Below are positions 26,722 to 34,593 of a stretch of 64,000 bases of DNA, piece after piece. The notes below the pieces were generated by a model that saw nothing but the letters and a program-made list of their open reading frames with translations, had not been told where the DNA came from and did not search any database. Both the position numbers and the translations under genes were made by a program. Origin of the DNA: Methanocorpusculum sp. (lineage in GTDB: Archaea > Halobacteriota > Methanomicrobia > Methanomicrobiales > Methanocorpusculaceae); contig JAFOFB010000015.1 in assembly GCA_017387505.1 (NCBI GenBank), positions 1-64,000 on the forward strand, written 5' to 3'. Position 1 is the stretch's first letter. Every line of letters begins with the position of its first letter.

Positions 26722-27180
26722 ATGGCACGAATGCACGCTAGAAGAAGAGGTATTGCATCCTCCGTTCGCCCATTCAGAACTGAAGCACCTGAGTGGTCCA
26801 ACACCGACGCAAAAGAAATCGAGGCAAAAGTTGTCGAGCTCCGTAAAACCGGTATGACCTGCGCCCAGATTGGTCTCGTCCTCCGTGACAAACACGGTGT
26901 CCCAAGCGTTAAACTTGCAACCGGCAAGAGAGTCAACGCAATCATCCGCGAGAACAACATGGACAACGAACTCCCGGAGAACCTCAGAAACCTCATGACC
27001 AAGGCACTTGGAATGAGAAAGCACTTATCCAACAACAAGCACGACCTTCACAACAAGCGCCAGCTCCAGCTGACCGAAGCAAAGGTTAGAAGACTTGTTA
27101 AATACTACGTCGGAACAGGCCGCCTCCCAACAGGCTGGGCATACTCCCCGGAGACCGCAGAAATTATCCTCTCCAGATAA
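26722..27180 (+). CDS. rps15: 30S ribosomal protein S15
   Basis: 152 residues, archaeal/eukaryotic-type S15 with the N-terminal extension MARMHARRRGIASSVRPFR and the core GLVLRDKHGVPSVKLATGKRV. The long leader is strongly structured. Bacterial S15 is known to regulate its own mRNA; whether that applies here is inference. It heads the S15-RecJ-Pcc1-S3Ae cluster. Confidence 0.97.
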   Translation: MARMHARRRGIASSVRPFRTEAPEWSNTDAKEIEAKVVELRKTGMTCAQIGLVLRDKHGVPSVKLATGKRVNAIIRENNMDNELPENLRNLMTKALGMRKHLSNNKHDLHNKRQLQLTEAKVRRLVKYYVGTGRLPTGWAYSPETAEIILSR

Positions 27181-27195
27181 ATTCGTCAATAGTCA

Positions 27196-28416
27196 ATGTC
27201 GCTCGAAGAAGCAGCCGTAAAAATCGCCTCTTACCTGCGTTCCAAAGATTATGTGGAGGTTTACTCCCATCATGACGCAGACGGCATTGCCGCGGCCGCA
27301 ATTCTCACAGTCGCTCTTCGCCGCGCTGACATCGCATTTCGTCTGAGGTTCTTACCTCACCTGAAAAAAGAAGATGTCGAGCGGCCTGAGATGTCTGTAC
27401 TCTGCGACCTTGGAGCATCAATTCCGGACTTCCCGGAATCGATTGTAATCATTGACCATCATGTGCCGTACGCTAAAGTACCATTCCACATAAACCCGCG
27501 GCTCGAAGGCATTGACGGTGAATCCGAACTTTCAGCCGCCGGATGCGCATACCTTGTCGCCAACGCTCTTGGCGACAACCGCGATCTGGCAGGGCTTGTA
27601 ATGGTTGGAATCATCGGCGACAGTCAGAAACTCTCCGGCATGAACCAGAAAATCATCGGAGATGCAGTAGGCAACAACCTCATAGAAGTTGGAAAAGGAA
27701 TCCTTCTTCCGGGCAGAACCACAAAAGAACAGATTGAATTTTCTGTCCTTCCATATCTTGGAAACCTTTCAGGAGACGGAGAGACTGTAGAAAAAATCGC
27801 ATCCCTTTGTATGAACACTGCCTCAGACGAAGCATACACATCCATGCTTCTCTCAGAGATTATTGTTCGCTCTGATGCATCATACCATGACTTAATGAGC
27901 ATGTATGGAGAATCCTGGAAGCTTCTTCGAGAAGCAGTTCAGGATGCCTATGCCATGACAGCAGTCATCGACGCATGCGGCAAAGCAGGCCGCCCTGACT
28001 TAGGGTATGCCGTTGCCGCAGGTGACATGGCCCAGACTGATATGGCATGGGAGACTGCAAATGCCTTCCGCAGCAAAATCATTGCATCAGCGGCATCCGC
28101 AAAACCGGTTGCCGAAAATGCATGGATGACAGACGATGCTTCAACCGCATCTGATGTGGCAGACATCTTTGTCCGCTCAACAAAAAAGCCGGTTGTTGTA
28201 CTCGCCAGAGCTGAAACTTATCTAAAAGTCTCAGCCCGTGCCCCTGCAGGATGTAATGTCGACTTCGAACAGCTGATGAAAACCTCTGCCGAAAAATTCG
28301 GCGGAGCAGGCGGAGGACACAAAACACGTGCCGGAGGACACAAAACACGTGCCGGAGGAGAACTGCCTCTTGCATGTGAGTCCGAGTTCATAGCCTCATT
28401 AAAAAAATACCTATGA
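27196..28416 (+). CDS. RecJ-like DHH-family exonuclease
   Basis: 406 residues. DHH/DHHA1 phosphoesterase like archaeal GAN/RecJ, a single-strand exonuclease linked to GINS and the replisome. The motifs SHHDADGIAAAAI and IIDHHVPYA form the metal site. The C-terminal DHHA1 motif GGAGGGHKTRAGG is followed by a repeat of GHKTRAGG, caused by a perfect 21-base tandem duplication (28312-28332 and 28333-28353). Homologues carry one copy, so seven residues are inserted at a substrate-binding glycine loop. Its end overlaps pcc1 by 4 bases. Confidence 0.92.
   Translation: MSLEEAAVKIASYLRSKDYVEVYSHHDADGIAAAAILTVALRRADIAFRLRFLPHLKKEDVERPEMSVLCDLGASIPDFPESIVIIDHHVPYAKVPFHINPRLEGIDGESELSAAGCAYLVANALGDNRDLAGLVMVGIIGDSQKLSGMNQKIIGDAVGNNLIEVGKGILLPGRTTKEQIEFSVLPYLGNLSGDGETVEKIASLCMNTASDEAYTSMLLSEIIVRSDASYHDLMSMYGESWKLLREAVQDAYAMTAVIDACGKAGRPDLGYAVAAGDMAQTDMAWETANAFRSKIIASAASAKPVAENAWMTDDASTASDVADIFVRSTKKPVVVLARAETYLKVSARAPAGCNVDFEQLMKTSAEKFGGAGGGHKTRAGGHKTRAGGELPLACESEFIASLKKYL
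28312..28353 (+). repeat. Perfect 21-base tandem duplication in the recJ-like gene
   Basis: Two identical adjacent 21-base units, in frame, each coding GGHKTRA. The lack of any difference between the units suggests a recent event or an assembly artefact. Confidence 0.9.
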
Positions 28417-28640
28417 AAATTACCGGAATCATCATCTCAAAAACCGAGTCGGCAAAAACAATTGCAGAGGCACTGTCTCCGGATAACCAGGGATATATGG
28501 AATGTATCGCTGAATGCGACACAGTCAAAGCGTCTGTTTCAGGCGACTCTGTCAAAACGGTACTCGCAACGGTCGATGACTATCTGATGAACTTATCTGT
28601 TGCATGCAAAACAAATGACGCATGCAGTAAACAACAGTAA
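28413..28640 (+). CDS. pcc1: KEOPS complex subunit Pcc1
   Basis: 75 residues. Pcc1 dimerises the KEOPS complex that makes t6A in tRNAs reading ANN codons. The C-terminal VKTVLATVDDYLMNLSVAC is the recognisable helix, and the position between the RecJ-like gene and S3Ae is conserved in related methanogens. It overlaps recJ by 4 bases (ATGA), so it is likely translationally coupled. Small size and weak motifs make it less certain than its neighbours. Confidence 0.82.
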   Translation: MKITGIIISKTESAKTIAEALSPDNQGYMECIAECDTVKASVSGDSVKTVLATVDDYLMNLSVACKTNDACSKQQ

Positions 28641-28657
28641 ACATAAGGTGAATTATT

Positions 28658-29278
28658 ATGGCAAGAAAGAAAGCAAGTGGCGGACGCAAGCTTGAGGGAT
28701 GGAAAGCAAAGAGCTGGTTCAAGGTCTACGCACCAGAGTTCCTCGGCAAGCAGTTAATCGGAGAAATCGTTTCCTCCAACCCAGAGAACATCCTGGGACG
28801 TGTCATGACCGTCAGCCTCGGTGAATTAATCCAGGACTACTCCAAGATGAACGTCCGTGCATCCTTCAAGATCAACGAAGTTGCAGGAGACGCAGCATAC
28901 ACTCAGTTCCACGGACACGAGATGGCAAAGGAGTTCGTTCGTGCAATGGTTAAGAGAAGAGCAACCAGAATCGACTCTACTTTAACCGTCAAGCCAATGG
29001 GCTCTGCACGTGAAATCCAGGTTACCATCACCGCATTCACTATCTCCCACGCAAGACTCTCCCAGGCACACGAAATCCGTGCAGCAATGGTCAAGACCGT
29101 CGAAGACTTCGCAAAGGAAGCAGACTTCGAGTCCTTTACCTCTGCAATGCTCAAGGGCGAGCTCTCCAAGAAGATGTTCGAGGTTTGCAAACCGATTTTC
29201 CCAGTCAAGAGAATCGAAGTTATCAAATCCGAGTCTGTCTCCTCTGCAGCCGACCGCGCAGCAGCATTAATCAGATAA
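28658..29278 (+). CDS. rps3ae: 30S ribosomal protein S3Ae
   Basis: 206 residues, specific to archaea and eukaryotes (S1e). The N-terminus (WKAKSWFKVYAPEFLGKQLIGEIVSSNPENILGRV) and the ending FPVKRIEVIKSE are diagnostic. It lies 17 bases after pcc1, with AGGTGA upstream of the ATG. The last gene in this cluster. Confidence 0.96.
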   Translation: MARKKASGGRKLEGWKAKSWFKVYAPEFLGKQLIGEIVSSNPENILGRVMTVSLGELIQDYSKMNVRASFKINEVAGDAAYTQFHGHEMAKEFVRAMVKRRATRIDSTLTVKPMGSAREIQVTITAFTISHARLSQAHEIRAAMVKTVEDFAKEADFESFTSAMLKGELSKKMFEVCKPIFPVKRIEVIKSESVSSAADRAAALIR

Positions 29279-29364
29279 ATTCTGATACCTTCCGGGGTTG
29301 CCCCCGGCTATTACCATTTTTCCGTATGTCCGGATTTTCCGGACATACATTGGATTAAAAAAAG

Positions 29365-30561
29365 TTACAGTCCTTTGAGTTGGACTTTCGATTTTACAGT
29401 CAGATACATAAGAACTGACGCTCCAACTCCTGCAAACAGACAGCATGCACCAAGACCTATGATGTAGGTTGGCCATGGAAGAGTTCCGGCAACCATTCCA
29501 AGACATCCAAGAAACACTAATGTGAAGTTAAAGACTGATGATACTGACCCTGTGTCTCCGTCAAACTGGCTCATCAGAATTCCCAGGGCATAAGGTCTTG
29601 CAGCGAAGGCTGCAATCACACAGAAAGTTGTTCCAATGAAGCATACTGCCGCATTCATGTATCCGACTGAGAGCAGAACAAAACTGCTTACAAGCGACAT
29701 TATGATAACAACAACTCCCATGCTTTTATTCGAACCGCCTTTGGTGAGTTTTTGTAATGCGAGCATTCCTGTAGTTCCAAGGATGGCATTTATCGCAAGC
29801 ATATAGCTGTATGTTGTTTTGGCAACTCCAAAGCCTTCTACAAAGATGTATGAGGAAACAGCAAGGTATGCCATAAACGGCAGACTAAAGAGCCCCATCG
29901 CGATAAGGAAAGTCATGAAACTCTTATGCCTGCATACCCAGATCATCCGCTTGAATACGCTTGGAAGACTTCCTGTGAGTTTCTCATCTGCCGGAAGAGA
30001 TTCTGTGAAGAGCAGAGTTATTATGAGACATATGACTGTAAGAAGTCCCGGGAAGGCAAGAGTTGACTGCCAGTTTACTGCTTCGATTAAGTATGCTCCA
30101 AGAACCGGAGATGCAACAGGTCCAATAACTCCAAGGACAACTGTCAGTGTAAATATTGTGTTTCTGACTCTCTCCTCGAAACAGTCTTTGACCAGGGCGA
30201 TTGATACAACAAGCATTCCTCCGCTTGCCGCACCCTGAATCATACGGCAGATAATGAATGTCTCAATCGTTGGAGCGACGGATGCCAGAAGACTTGTTAT
30301 AATATAGGCTATAATGCTGAGTGTTAGAATCGGCTTTCTTCCGTATTTGTCGCTGATAGGTCCTAAAATCAGCATTGATACTGCCTGGAAGAACATGAAT
30401 CCGTAAAGTGTGATATTTAAGACTGCTTCTGTTGTATGGAAGTACTTTACCATCTCCGGCAGTGCCGGCAGAAACATGTCTGTTGAAAACGGAGGTATCG
30501 TACTTAGAATTACGATAAGCAGGATGATTACCCACGAAGGCAGGTATTTCTGGGGGTTCAT
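29365..30561 (-). CDS. MFS multidrug exporter (Bcr/CflA type)
   Basis: 398 residues, twelve predicted helices. The N-terminal STDMFLPALPEMVKYFHTT and the loop 2-3 motif GPISDKYGRKPIL are those of the Bcr/CflA drug:proton antiporters. IQGAASGGMLVVSIALVKDCF is the motif C region. It probably exports small drugs or metabolites. It is monocistronic and converges with S3Ae. The relatives I know best are bacterial, so transfer is possible. Confidence 0.88.
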   Translation of the reverse strand: MNPQKYLPSWVIILLIVILSTIPPFSTDMFLPALPEMVKYFHTTEAVLNITLYGFMFFQAVSMLILGPISDKYGRKPILTLSIIAYIITSLLASVAPTIETFIICRMIQGAASGGMLVVSIALVKDCFEERVRNTIFTLTVVLGVIGPVASPVLGAYLIEAVNWQSTLAFPGLLTVICLIITLLFTESLPADEKLTGSLPSVFKRMIWVCRHKSFMTFLIAMGLFSLPFMAYLAVSSYIFVEGFGVAKTTYSYMLAINAILGTTGMLALQKLTKGGSNKSMGVVVIIMSLVSSFVLLSVGYMNAAVCFIGTTFCVIAAFAARPYALGILMSQFDGDTGSVSSVFNFTLVFLGCLGMVAGTLPWPTYIIGLGACCLFAGVGASVLMYLTVKSKVQLKGL

Positions 30562-31174
30562 TTGTAAGTTATGAATAGTTGCTGAACCATATTAAACTCT
30601 GCTGATTTTTAGGAGAAAAAAATGATAACCCTGGAAATTGTTAATTTCCGGTCGGAAGGGGTTTTTATATTATGACAGCATAACAGCGCAAATTTGCCAA
30701 TCATATAAATCACTTATGCCAATCACACCGAAAACATACAATCAAATCTCACTCAAAAACAGGCTCTTCAAACTCAAAATTGCATGTTTTTTCATTTTTC
30801 AAAATGAAAACACAGTTTTTTCACTTTTCAAAATTTGAGCCTATTTTATTAGTGTAACTAAAGAAAGATAAATTCTTTGGGGCAAATTTAGAAATCACCA
30901 ATCTCAGGCGCATCTGATTTTTGAACATAACAGTGCAAAACGCGAGCTTCACAGAGAAAACACTCATAAAATCCATGCAAAACCATCTCTCGAATCCCAT
31001 TTCCTGCAAAATGCAAAGTCTCTGATTCTGCCTTGTATTGCTAATATCGCTCCAAATTACCTGATTTGTAATTTTGCAAAAGTTCAGGTATATAATATTT
31101 TCCGACCGTAAATGCGATTTTTTCCAGGGTATCATTTTTTTCTCTCTGCAAGGCATAACGCGCATCTGGTCGAA
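30562..31174. other. AT-rich intergenic stretch with T/A-rich repeats
   Basis: There is no gene I can support. A direct repeat of 20 bases with one mismatch occurs at 30786-30805 and 30815-30834 (GTTTTTTCATTTTTCAAAAT type). The first copy also forms TTTTCATTTT (30789-30798) with AAAATGAAAA (30801-30810). A related word lies at about 34419-34438 on the other side of the accessory island, so these may mark its edges. Confidence 0.4.
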
Positions 31175-31477
31175 ATGACTGACAAAAGAAACACTTACAA
31201 AAAAGCAGCACAGCCGGTAAAGAAACCAATCAGAATCACCTTCCGTGTCACAGAAGAAGAACAAACCCTCATTCTTAAACGTACGCGGGAAGCAGGATTT
31301 GAAAGCGAATACCTCAGGTACCGCTGCTGTTTCACAGACAGCCCTGGAATCAGCAACGAAGAACTTCTGGAACTGAAAAACGATGTTACCTACTGTAAAA
31401 AGTGGATTGAAGAACACAGAGAAGTACTTGACAACGTCATATCAGCCCTTCATCTGATTCTCAAACTGCTCTCATAG
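31175..31477 (+). CDS. Small RHH/MobC-like DNA-binding protein
   Basis: 100 residues from ATG 31175 (the frame is open from 31112, but the upstream part is not protein-like). A basic N-terminus (MTDKRNTYKKAAQPVKKP) is followed by IRITFRVTEEEQTLILKRTREAGFESEYLRYRC, which looks like a ribbon-helix-helix domain as in mobilisation accessory or CopG-like proteins. A helical C-terminus follows (DVTYCKKWIEEHREVLDNVISALHLILKLL). The TAG stop is unusual for this genome. It sits just upstream of the palindrome cluster at 31503-31683 and could bind it (inference). Confidence 0.6.
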   Translation: MTDKRNTYKKAAQPVKKPIRITFRVTEEEQTLILKRTREAGFESEYLRYRCCFTDSPGISNEELLELKNDVTYCKKWIEEHREVLDNVISALHLILKLLS

Positions 31478-31502
31478 ATTCTGAATACAGACACATAGAG
31501 AA

Positions 31503-31683
31503 TGTCTGACATTGTCCGACACACGAAAAACGCCAGAAATGTTCTCCAAACCCAAAATCAAAGCAGGACAAATGTCAGAAATCTCTGCTGTGCCGCCCGG
31601 CATGTCTGACAGAATGCGTTCAAATCAGCCTCCAATCTCAAAAACCGCCGGAAATGTCAGACATTTTTACAAACTGTCTGACA
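31503..31683. promoter_or_regulatory. Cluster of six TGTCTGACA-type palindromes
   Basis: TGTC-N-GACA occurs at 31503-31511, 31513-31521, 31603-31611, 31655-31663 and 31675-31683, with an imperfect copy (TGTCAGAAA) at 31573-31581. Steps between starts are 10, 60, 30, 52 and 20 bases, close to whole helical turns, so the sites lie on one face of the DNA. This resembles operator, iteron or centromere arrays bound by RHH proteins; genes for such proteins flank it on both sides. Confidence 0.65.
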
Positions 31684-31720
31684 CAGCATTAAATAATCCA
31701 AAACCCCATTTTCCTTCGGT

Positions 31721-32062
31721 GATAGAATCACCAAAGAGCAAAGAACAGCTGAATCAGGTAAACGGCTGGAATTCAAGCTGTACTTTAAAAACAGTGAACA
31801 ACACCTCTACACCCATCTGAAAAACAAACCAAAACCCGGAGCATATCTCAAAGAGCTTCTTGTAAAAGACATCTCGAATCCCGAAGAATTGTTCATCCGC
31901 GTTTTCGGCGACATTGAACGTGACTACGGCTCAATGCAGAGATTCCTTACAGAATGCGGAATTGATGCAATTCGCGGGCGTCTTAATTCGTATGGTGAAG
32001 TGCAGAGGGAACAGCTGAAAGGTATATTAAAAGACAGATACCGGGAGCTGAAGAATCTATGA
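31721..32062 (+). CDS. RHH/ParR-like protein lacking a normal start codon
   Basis: Open frame from 31697 (after TAA 31694) to TGA 32060-32062, about 113 residues from DRITKEQR. The segment KRLEFKLYFKNSEQHLYTHLKNKPKPGAYLKELLVKDI resembles small plasmid/phage RHH proteins of the 'KSEYIKELIRKD' kind. The frame contains no ATG, GTG or TTG before that segment. A GTG at 31719 is one phase off, so a one-base loss, or a rare start after the GGTGAT at 31718, may apply. Its TGA overlaps the next ATG (ATGA), which argues that the frame is translated. Confidence 0.5.
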   Translation, partial: DRITKEQRTAESGKRLEFKLYFKNSEQHLYTHLKNKPKPGAYLKELLVKDISNPEELFIRVFGDIERDYGSMQRFLTECGIDAIRGRLNSYGEVQREQLKGILKDRYRELKNL

Positions 32063-32280
32063 AAGGACGTGAACGTCTAAAACCAAATAGCAAACTTGGA
32101 TGCAAGCTTACTGTAACTGTATCATCAGAAGAGCTTTCCGTCATAGAACGCAGGATGCAGGAGCTTGGCTGCAAAAGCCTTGCAGACTTCCAGAGAAAAG
32201 CAATGGAAGAGTATGCAGGAGAGAAGATTTTCAGAAAGCGTGTCTATGACATGTCAAAGAAAAACAGGAAGATGATTTAG
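32059..32280 (+). CDS. Small DNA-binding-like protein (RHH type)
   Basis: 73 residues. A basic N-terminus (MKGRERLKPNSKLGCK) is followed by LTVTVSSEELSVIERRMQELGCKSLADFQRKAMEEY, the strand-helix-helix pattern of ribbon-helix-helix proteins, and a basic tail (RKRVYDMSKKNRK). It overlaps the previous frame by ATGA and ends in TAG, directly followed by the next ATG at 32281. Probably a DNA-binding accessory protein of the mobile island. Confidence 0.6.
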   Translation: MKGRERLKPNSKLGCKLTVTVSSEELSVIERRMQELGCKSLADFQRKAMEEYAGEKIFRKRVYDMSKKNRKMI

Positions 32281-32460
32281 ATGAAAAGACACATAGAGGC
32301 CGAATCATGTATTTGCGGTCCGGGAATCGGCCATAAGAAGATTGTATTGCAGAAGGATAAAGGTATTGTTCCCTGTATTGATGCGGAACTCTGGTATGCC
32401 GATGAAGTACGCCGCCGAAATGCTTTGAGACGGCATCAAAAGGCGGTGATTATCGCGTGA
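32281..32460 (+). CDS. 59-residue unknown protein
   Basis: Starts at ATG directly after the preceding TAG and ends in TGA overlapping the GTG of the next gene (GTGA). The product begins MKRHIEAESCICGPGIGHKK and ends in a basic helix (EVRRRNALRRHQKAVIIA). The closely spaced Cys-x-Cys and His could bind metal. No family is recognised. Its tight fit between overlapping neighbours is the best evidence that it is real. Confidence 0.5.
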   Translation: MKRHIEAESCICGPGIGHKKIVLQKDKGIVPCIDAELWYADEVRRRNALRRHQKAVIIA

Positions 32461-32726
32461 CCGGCAATGATCAATCCGAAGAACGCCGCGGTGCATCTCT
32501 TTACAATGACACACCGTTTCGTGCAGAGTTTCTAATGCTTGCAGCAATGGGTTCAATGGAAGAGGAAGCAGGATGGGATTTCATGATGAAGGAAGTATTT
32601 CCAAAAGTCATGCAGGAGGCACGTGAGCATTCCAGAACACCGCATCTTGACTGTGCCTTTATCGAAGGCGTGATGAGCGGATTAAATGCAAGGAGGGCTT
32701 TGAATGCAGTCGGTCAGAAACCATAG
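32457..32726 (+). CDS. Small unknown protein, paralogue of the next gene
   Basis: 89 residues from GTG 32457, which overlaps the previous stop. The second half, HLDCAFIEGVMSGLNARRAL, resembles ADRWFIKGVFAAIQ in the following protein, so the two are probably diverged copies of one small family. There is no membrane segment or known motif. It overlaps the next gene by 23 bases. Confidence 0.5.
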   Translation: MTGNDQSEERRGASLYNDTPFRAEFLMLAAMGSMEEEAGWDFMMKEVFPKVMQEAREHSRTPHLDCAFIEGVMSGLNARRALNAVGQKP

Positions 32727-32937
32727 TATTGTACAGAATCCGGAAAGTCAGAAGGAGATTCTGGAGTTCATTGTGACCTCATACTTCTGCGACCCGTCAT
32801 CTGTGAATGAGCTGATGTGTGCAGTACTTCTCGCAAATGACAACTCATCTAAAACACCGAATGCTGACAGATGGTTCATAAAAGGAGTGTTTGCGGCTAT
32901 TCAGTTTATGGGAGGTGAGCATGGCAACTCTCTGTAG
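32704..32937 (+). CDS. Small unknown protein
   Basis: 77 residues from ATG 32704 with GGAGG upstream. The middle and end (VNELMCAVLLANDNSSKTPNADRWFIKGVFAAIQFMGG) align with the preceding protein. It overlaps the HNH gene start by 17 bases. Typical of phage or plasmid early-region genes; its function is unknown. Confidence 0.5.
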   Translation: MQSVRNHSIVQNPESQKEILEFIVTSYFCDPSSVNELMCAVLLANDNSSKTPNADRWFIKGVFAAIQFMGGEHGNSL

Positions 32938-33535
32938 TATGTCAGATGTTTACATCCTTGACAAAATCAGAAGCGGTGAATGGGTTCCGTCCCTTGACAC
33001 AGGACAGGTCTATTCAAACTCGAAGAAAAGCAACCTGATTTGTACTGAAAATAGTCGGGGCTATATCACAGTCAGCCATGTTCTGCTGTCACATGTTATA
33101 TGGGTTGCCGCAAACGGCCCTGTTCCTGTTGGTTTCCAGCTTGACCACATAAACGGGGACAAAATGGATAACTGGCTCTGCAACCTTCGGCTGGTTACCG
33201 CATCAGAAAACCAGCTTCTGGCAAACGGGCGGTTTACATTTTCTCAGGCCGAGGAAATCAGGCGCAAGTATGCGGATGGTATTGGCGTGATGCAGCTTTC
33301 AAGAGATTACGGCTGCGGACACTCTGTGATTTGCCGCATTGTTCACAATAAGACATACACATCTGACGTCCCGATTGAAGATGTCTTAGAAGAAACAAGA
33401 GCAGGAATTGTCATGGATTTCCAGAGGGGAATCCCGATTAATACTATACGTAAAAAGTACGATGTTCAGCAGGCTGTTGTCAGGAGAATTATCGAATACG
33501 AATTCAGTAATAACGAAAAGGAGGACAAAGAATGA
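32921..33535 (+). CDS. HNH endonuclease (phage/homing type)
   Basis: 204 residues from ATG 32921, chosen for the GGAGGTGAGC just before it. The HNH core is FQLDHINGDKMDNWLCNLRLVTASEN (Asp-His, Asn and a downstream Asn). A C-terminal part with helix-turn-helix-like repeats follows (AEEIRRKYADGIGVMQLSRDYGCGHSVICRIVHNKTY and NTIRKKYDVQQAVVRRII). Such enzymes cut DNA in phages and mobile elements. It marks this stretch as a mobile island. It overlaps the next gene by 4 bases. Confidence 0.8.
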   Translation: MATLCSMSDVYILDKIRSGEWVPSLDTGQVYSNSKKSNLICTENSRGYITVSHVLLSHVIWVAANGPVPVGFQLDHINGDKMDNWLCNLRLVTASENQLLANGRFTFSQAEEIRRKYADGIGVMQLSRDYGCGHSVICRIVHNKTYTSDVPIEDVLEETRAGIVMDFQRGIPINTIRKKYDVQQAVVRRIIEYEFSNNEKEDKE

Positions 33536-34032
33536 AAACCCCTCAGGAATTTCTGGATATTATCCAGAATGCTTATCCGTGTCCTGTGGAATACGGATTT
33601 GAGCGGGCGGCATGGCTTTTTGAATTCAGAGAAGCTCTCTCATGGATGCTTGACTTTGTTCAGCTTGAATACAAGCATCAGGTAGCCTACATTCTGGATA
33701 ATGGTTTGACGTCTGAGAAGTATGCTCTGGTTTCGAAGTACCGTAGTTATACCCGTGTGAACGCGGCAGAAGTTGCAGCCTATAATCAGGAACTGTTTGA
33801 TTCTCTGGTTCATGTGAAGGCAACTGATGCCGAGAAGATTATTGGCAGGCGCAATCTATATCTTGAGGCACGGGGGATTCTGGGTTCTGATATCAGTAAG
33901 TATGAGGTTGTAAATTCGACAGAACTGTCGAAGGTCGTTCCGTCTCACGTGTTTGATAGGCTGACAGAAAAGGAGGAGCGGCTTATGGATTATGTGATTG
34001 AAGAGGTTTCTTTTCCATCGGAGGGTTTATGA
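33532..34032 (+). CDS. Unknown accessory protein
   Basis: 166 residues, mainly helical (for example WLFEFREALSWMLDFVQLEYKHQVAYIL and RLTEKEERLMDYVIEEV). AAGGAGG precedes the ATG, which overlaps the HNH stop (ATGA). No signal peptide, membrane segment or known motif. Its place in the overlapping gene string suggests a role in the same element. Confidence 0.6.
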   Translation: MKTPQEFLDIIQNAYPCPVEYGFERAAWLFEFREALSWMLDFVQLEYKHQVAYILDNGLTSEKYALVSKYRSYTRVNAAEVAAYNQELFDSLVHVKATDAEKIIGRRNLYLEARGILGSDISKYEVVNSTELSKVVPSHVFDRLTEKEERLMDYVIEEVSFPSEGL

Positions 34033-34214
34033 TTCCCTCGTGGCGGAATGTGCCGGAGCTTTGTGACCGGCACAAGCTGACTGTTCTTGTGGCAGAGGAA
34101 GGCTCAGCCCTGATGATTGCAAGGCGTCTTGGGTGTTCCAGGGCGTCAGTTAAGAGTGCTTTGCTGTTTCACGGGATTGCAGAGCCCGGGAGTGTGATGC
34201 GAAGAGTAAGGTAG
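34029..34214 (+). CDS. Small HTH protein
   Basis: 61 residues. The segment LVAEEGSALMIARRLGCSRASVKSALLFHGI reads as a helix-turn-helix of the homeodomain-like kind. The ATG overlaps the previous stop, and the gene ends in TAG. The last gene of the + strand island; it could be a regulator or a recombinase-like fragment. Confidence 0.5.
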   Translation: MIPSWRNVPELCDRHKLTVLVAEEGSALMIARRLGCSRASVKSALLFHGIAEPGSVMRRVR

Positions 34215-34350
34215 GTTTTTGAGTGGAAGATAGTATGAGATTTAGGGGGTGTTACTCCCTTTCCACAATTTTACCCTCATTTTGTATCTGCTTTTGTTAG
34301 ATTCATTAAAGACAGGTTTTTGTCTGAGTTATGAAGGAATATGTGTTTTT

Positions 34351-34453
34351 CGCGAAAGTGCGTTTGGAGGTTTTATGGGGTTTATTTCCTGTTTTGCCTC
34401 TTTATATGTCTTTGTTTTTTTTTACATTTTTCAAAATAAGGGGCACTTTCGCG
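34351..34453. repeat. 11-base inverted repeats around a T-rich segment
   Basis: CGCGAAAGTGC (34351-34361) and GCACTTTCGCG (34443-34453) are exact inverted copies, 81 bases apart. The inner part holds the word ACATTTTTCAAAAT that also occurs near 30791. It may be a small mobile remnant or a large stem-loop. Confidence 0.5.
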
Positions 34454-34471
34454 CGGCGGGAGGCACAAAGT

Positions 34472-34515
34472 GACTCAAGCCATGAGCAAGTCCGCAGGAC
34501 TGGCGATTGAGCGGT
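34472..34515 (+). repeat. Second copy of the GACTCAAGCC hairpin motif
   Basis: GACTCAAGCCATGAGCAAG recurs from 568-587, where one extra T is present. It is followed by a different but equally perfect hairpin (AGTCC-gca-GGACT) and then GGCGATT, which also occurs at about 633. The preserved folds with altered stem sequence point to an RNA or DNA structure. Confidence 0.45.
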
Positions 34516-34581
34516 CAGGGGTTTATATAGTTGAAGATTGAATCATAAGATGCTGGGAGTAATGGCCCAAGCAATTTAAAG

Positions 34582-34590
34582 GGAGGTGAT
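34582..34590 (+). promoter_or_regulatory. Full-length Shine-Dalgarno sequence
   Basis: GGAGGTGAT is the complete complement of the 16S rRNA 3' tail, the strongest ribosome site in this window. It has no annotated gene behind it, only the mini-ORF at 34594-34683. Confidence 0.7.
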
Positions 34591-34593
34591 ACA

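Noticed and set aside
31512-31820. 102-residue ORF over the palindrome array
   Set aside because: Low-complexity Pro/Ser/Lys product, no ribosome site, and it runs through the repeats. The protein-like signal lies in another phase from 31721.
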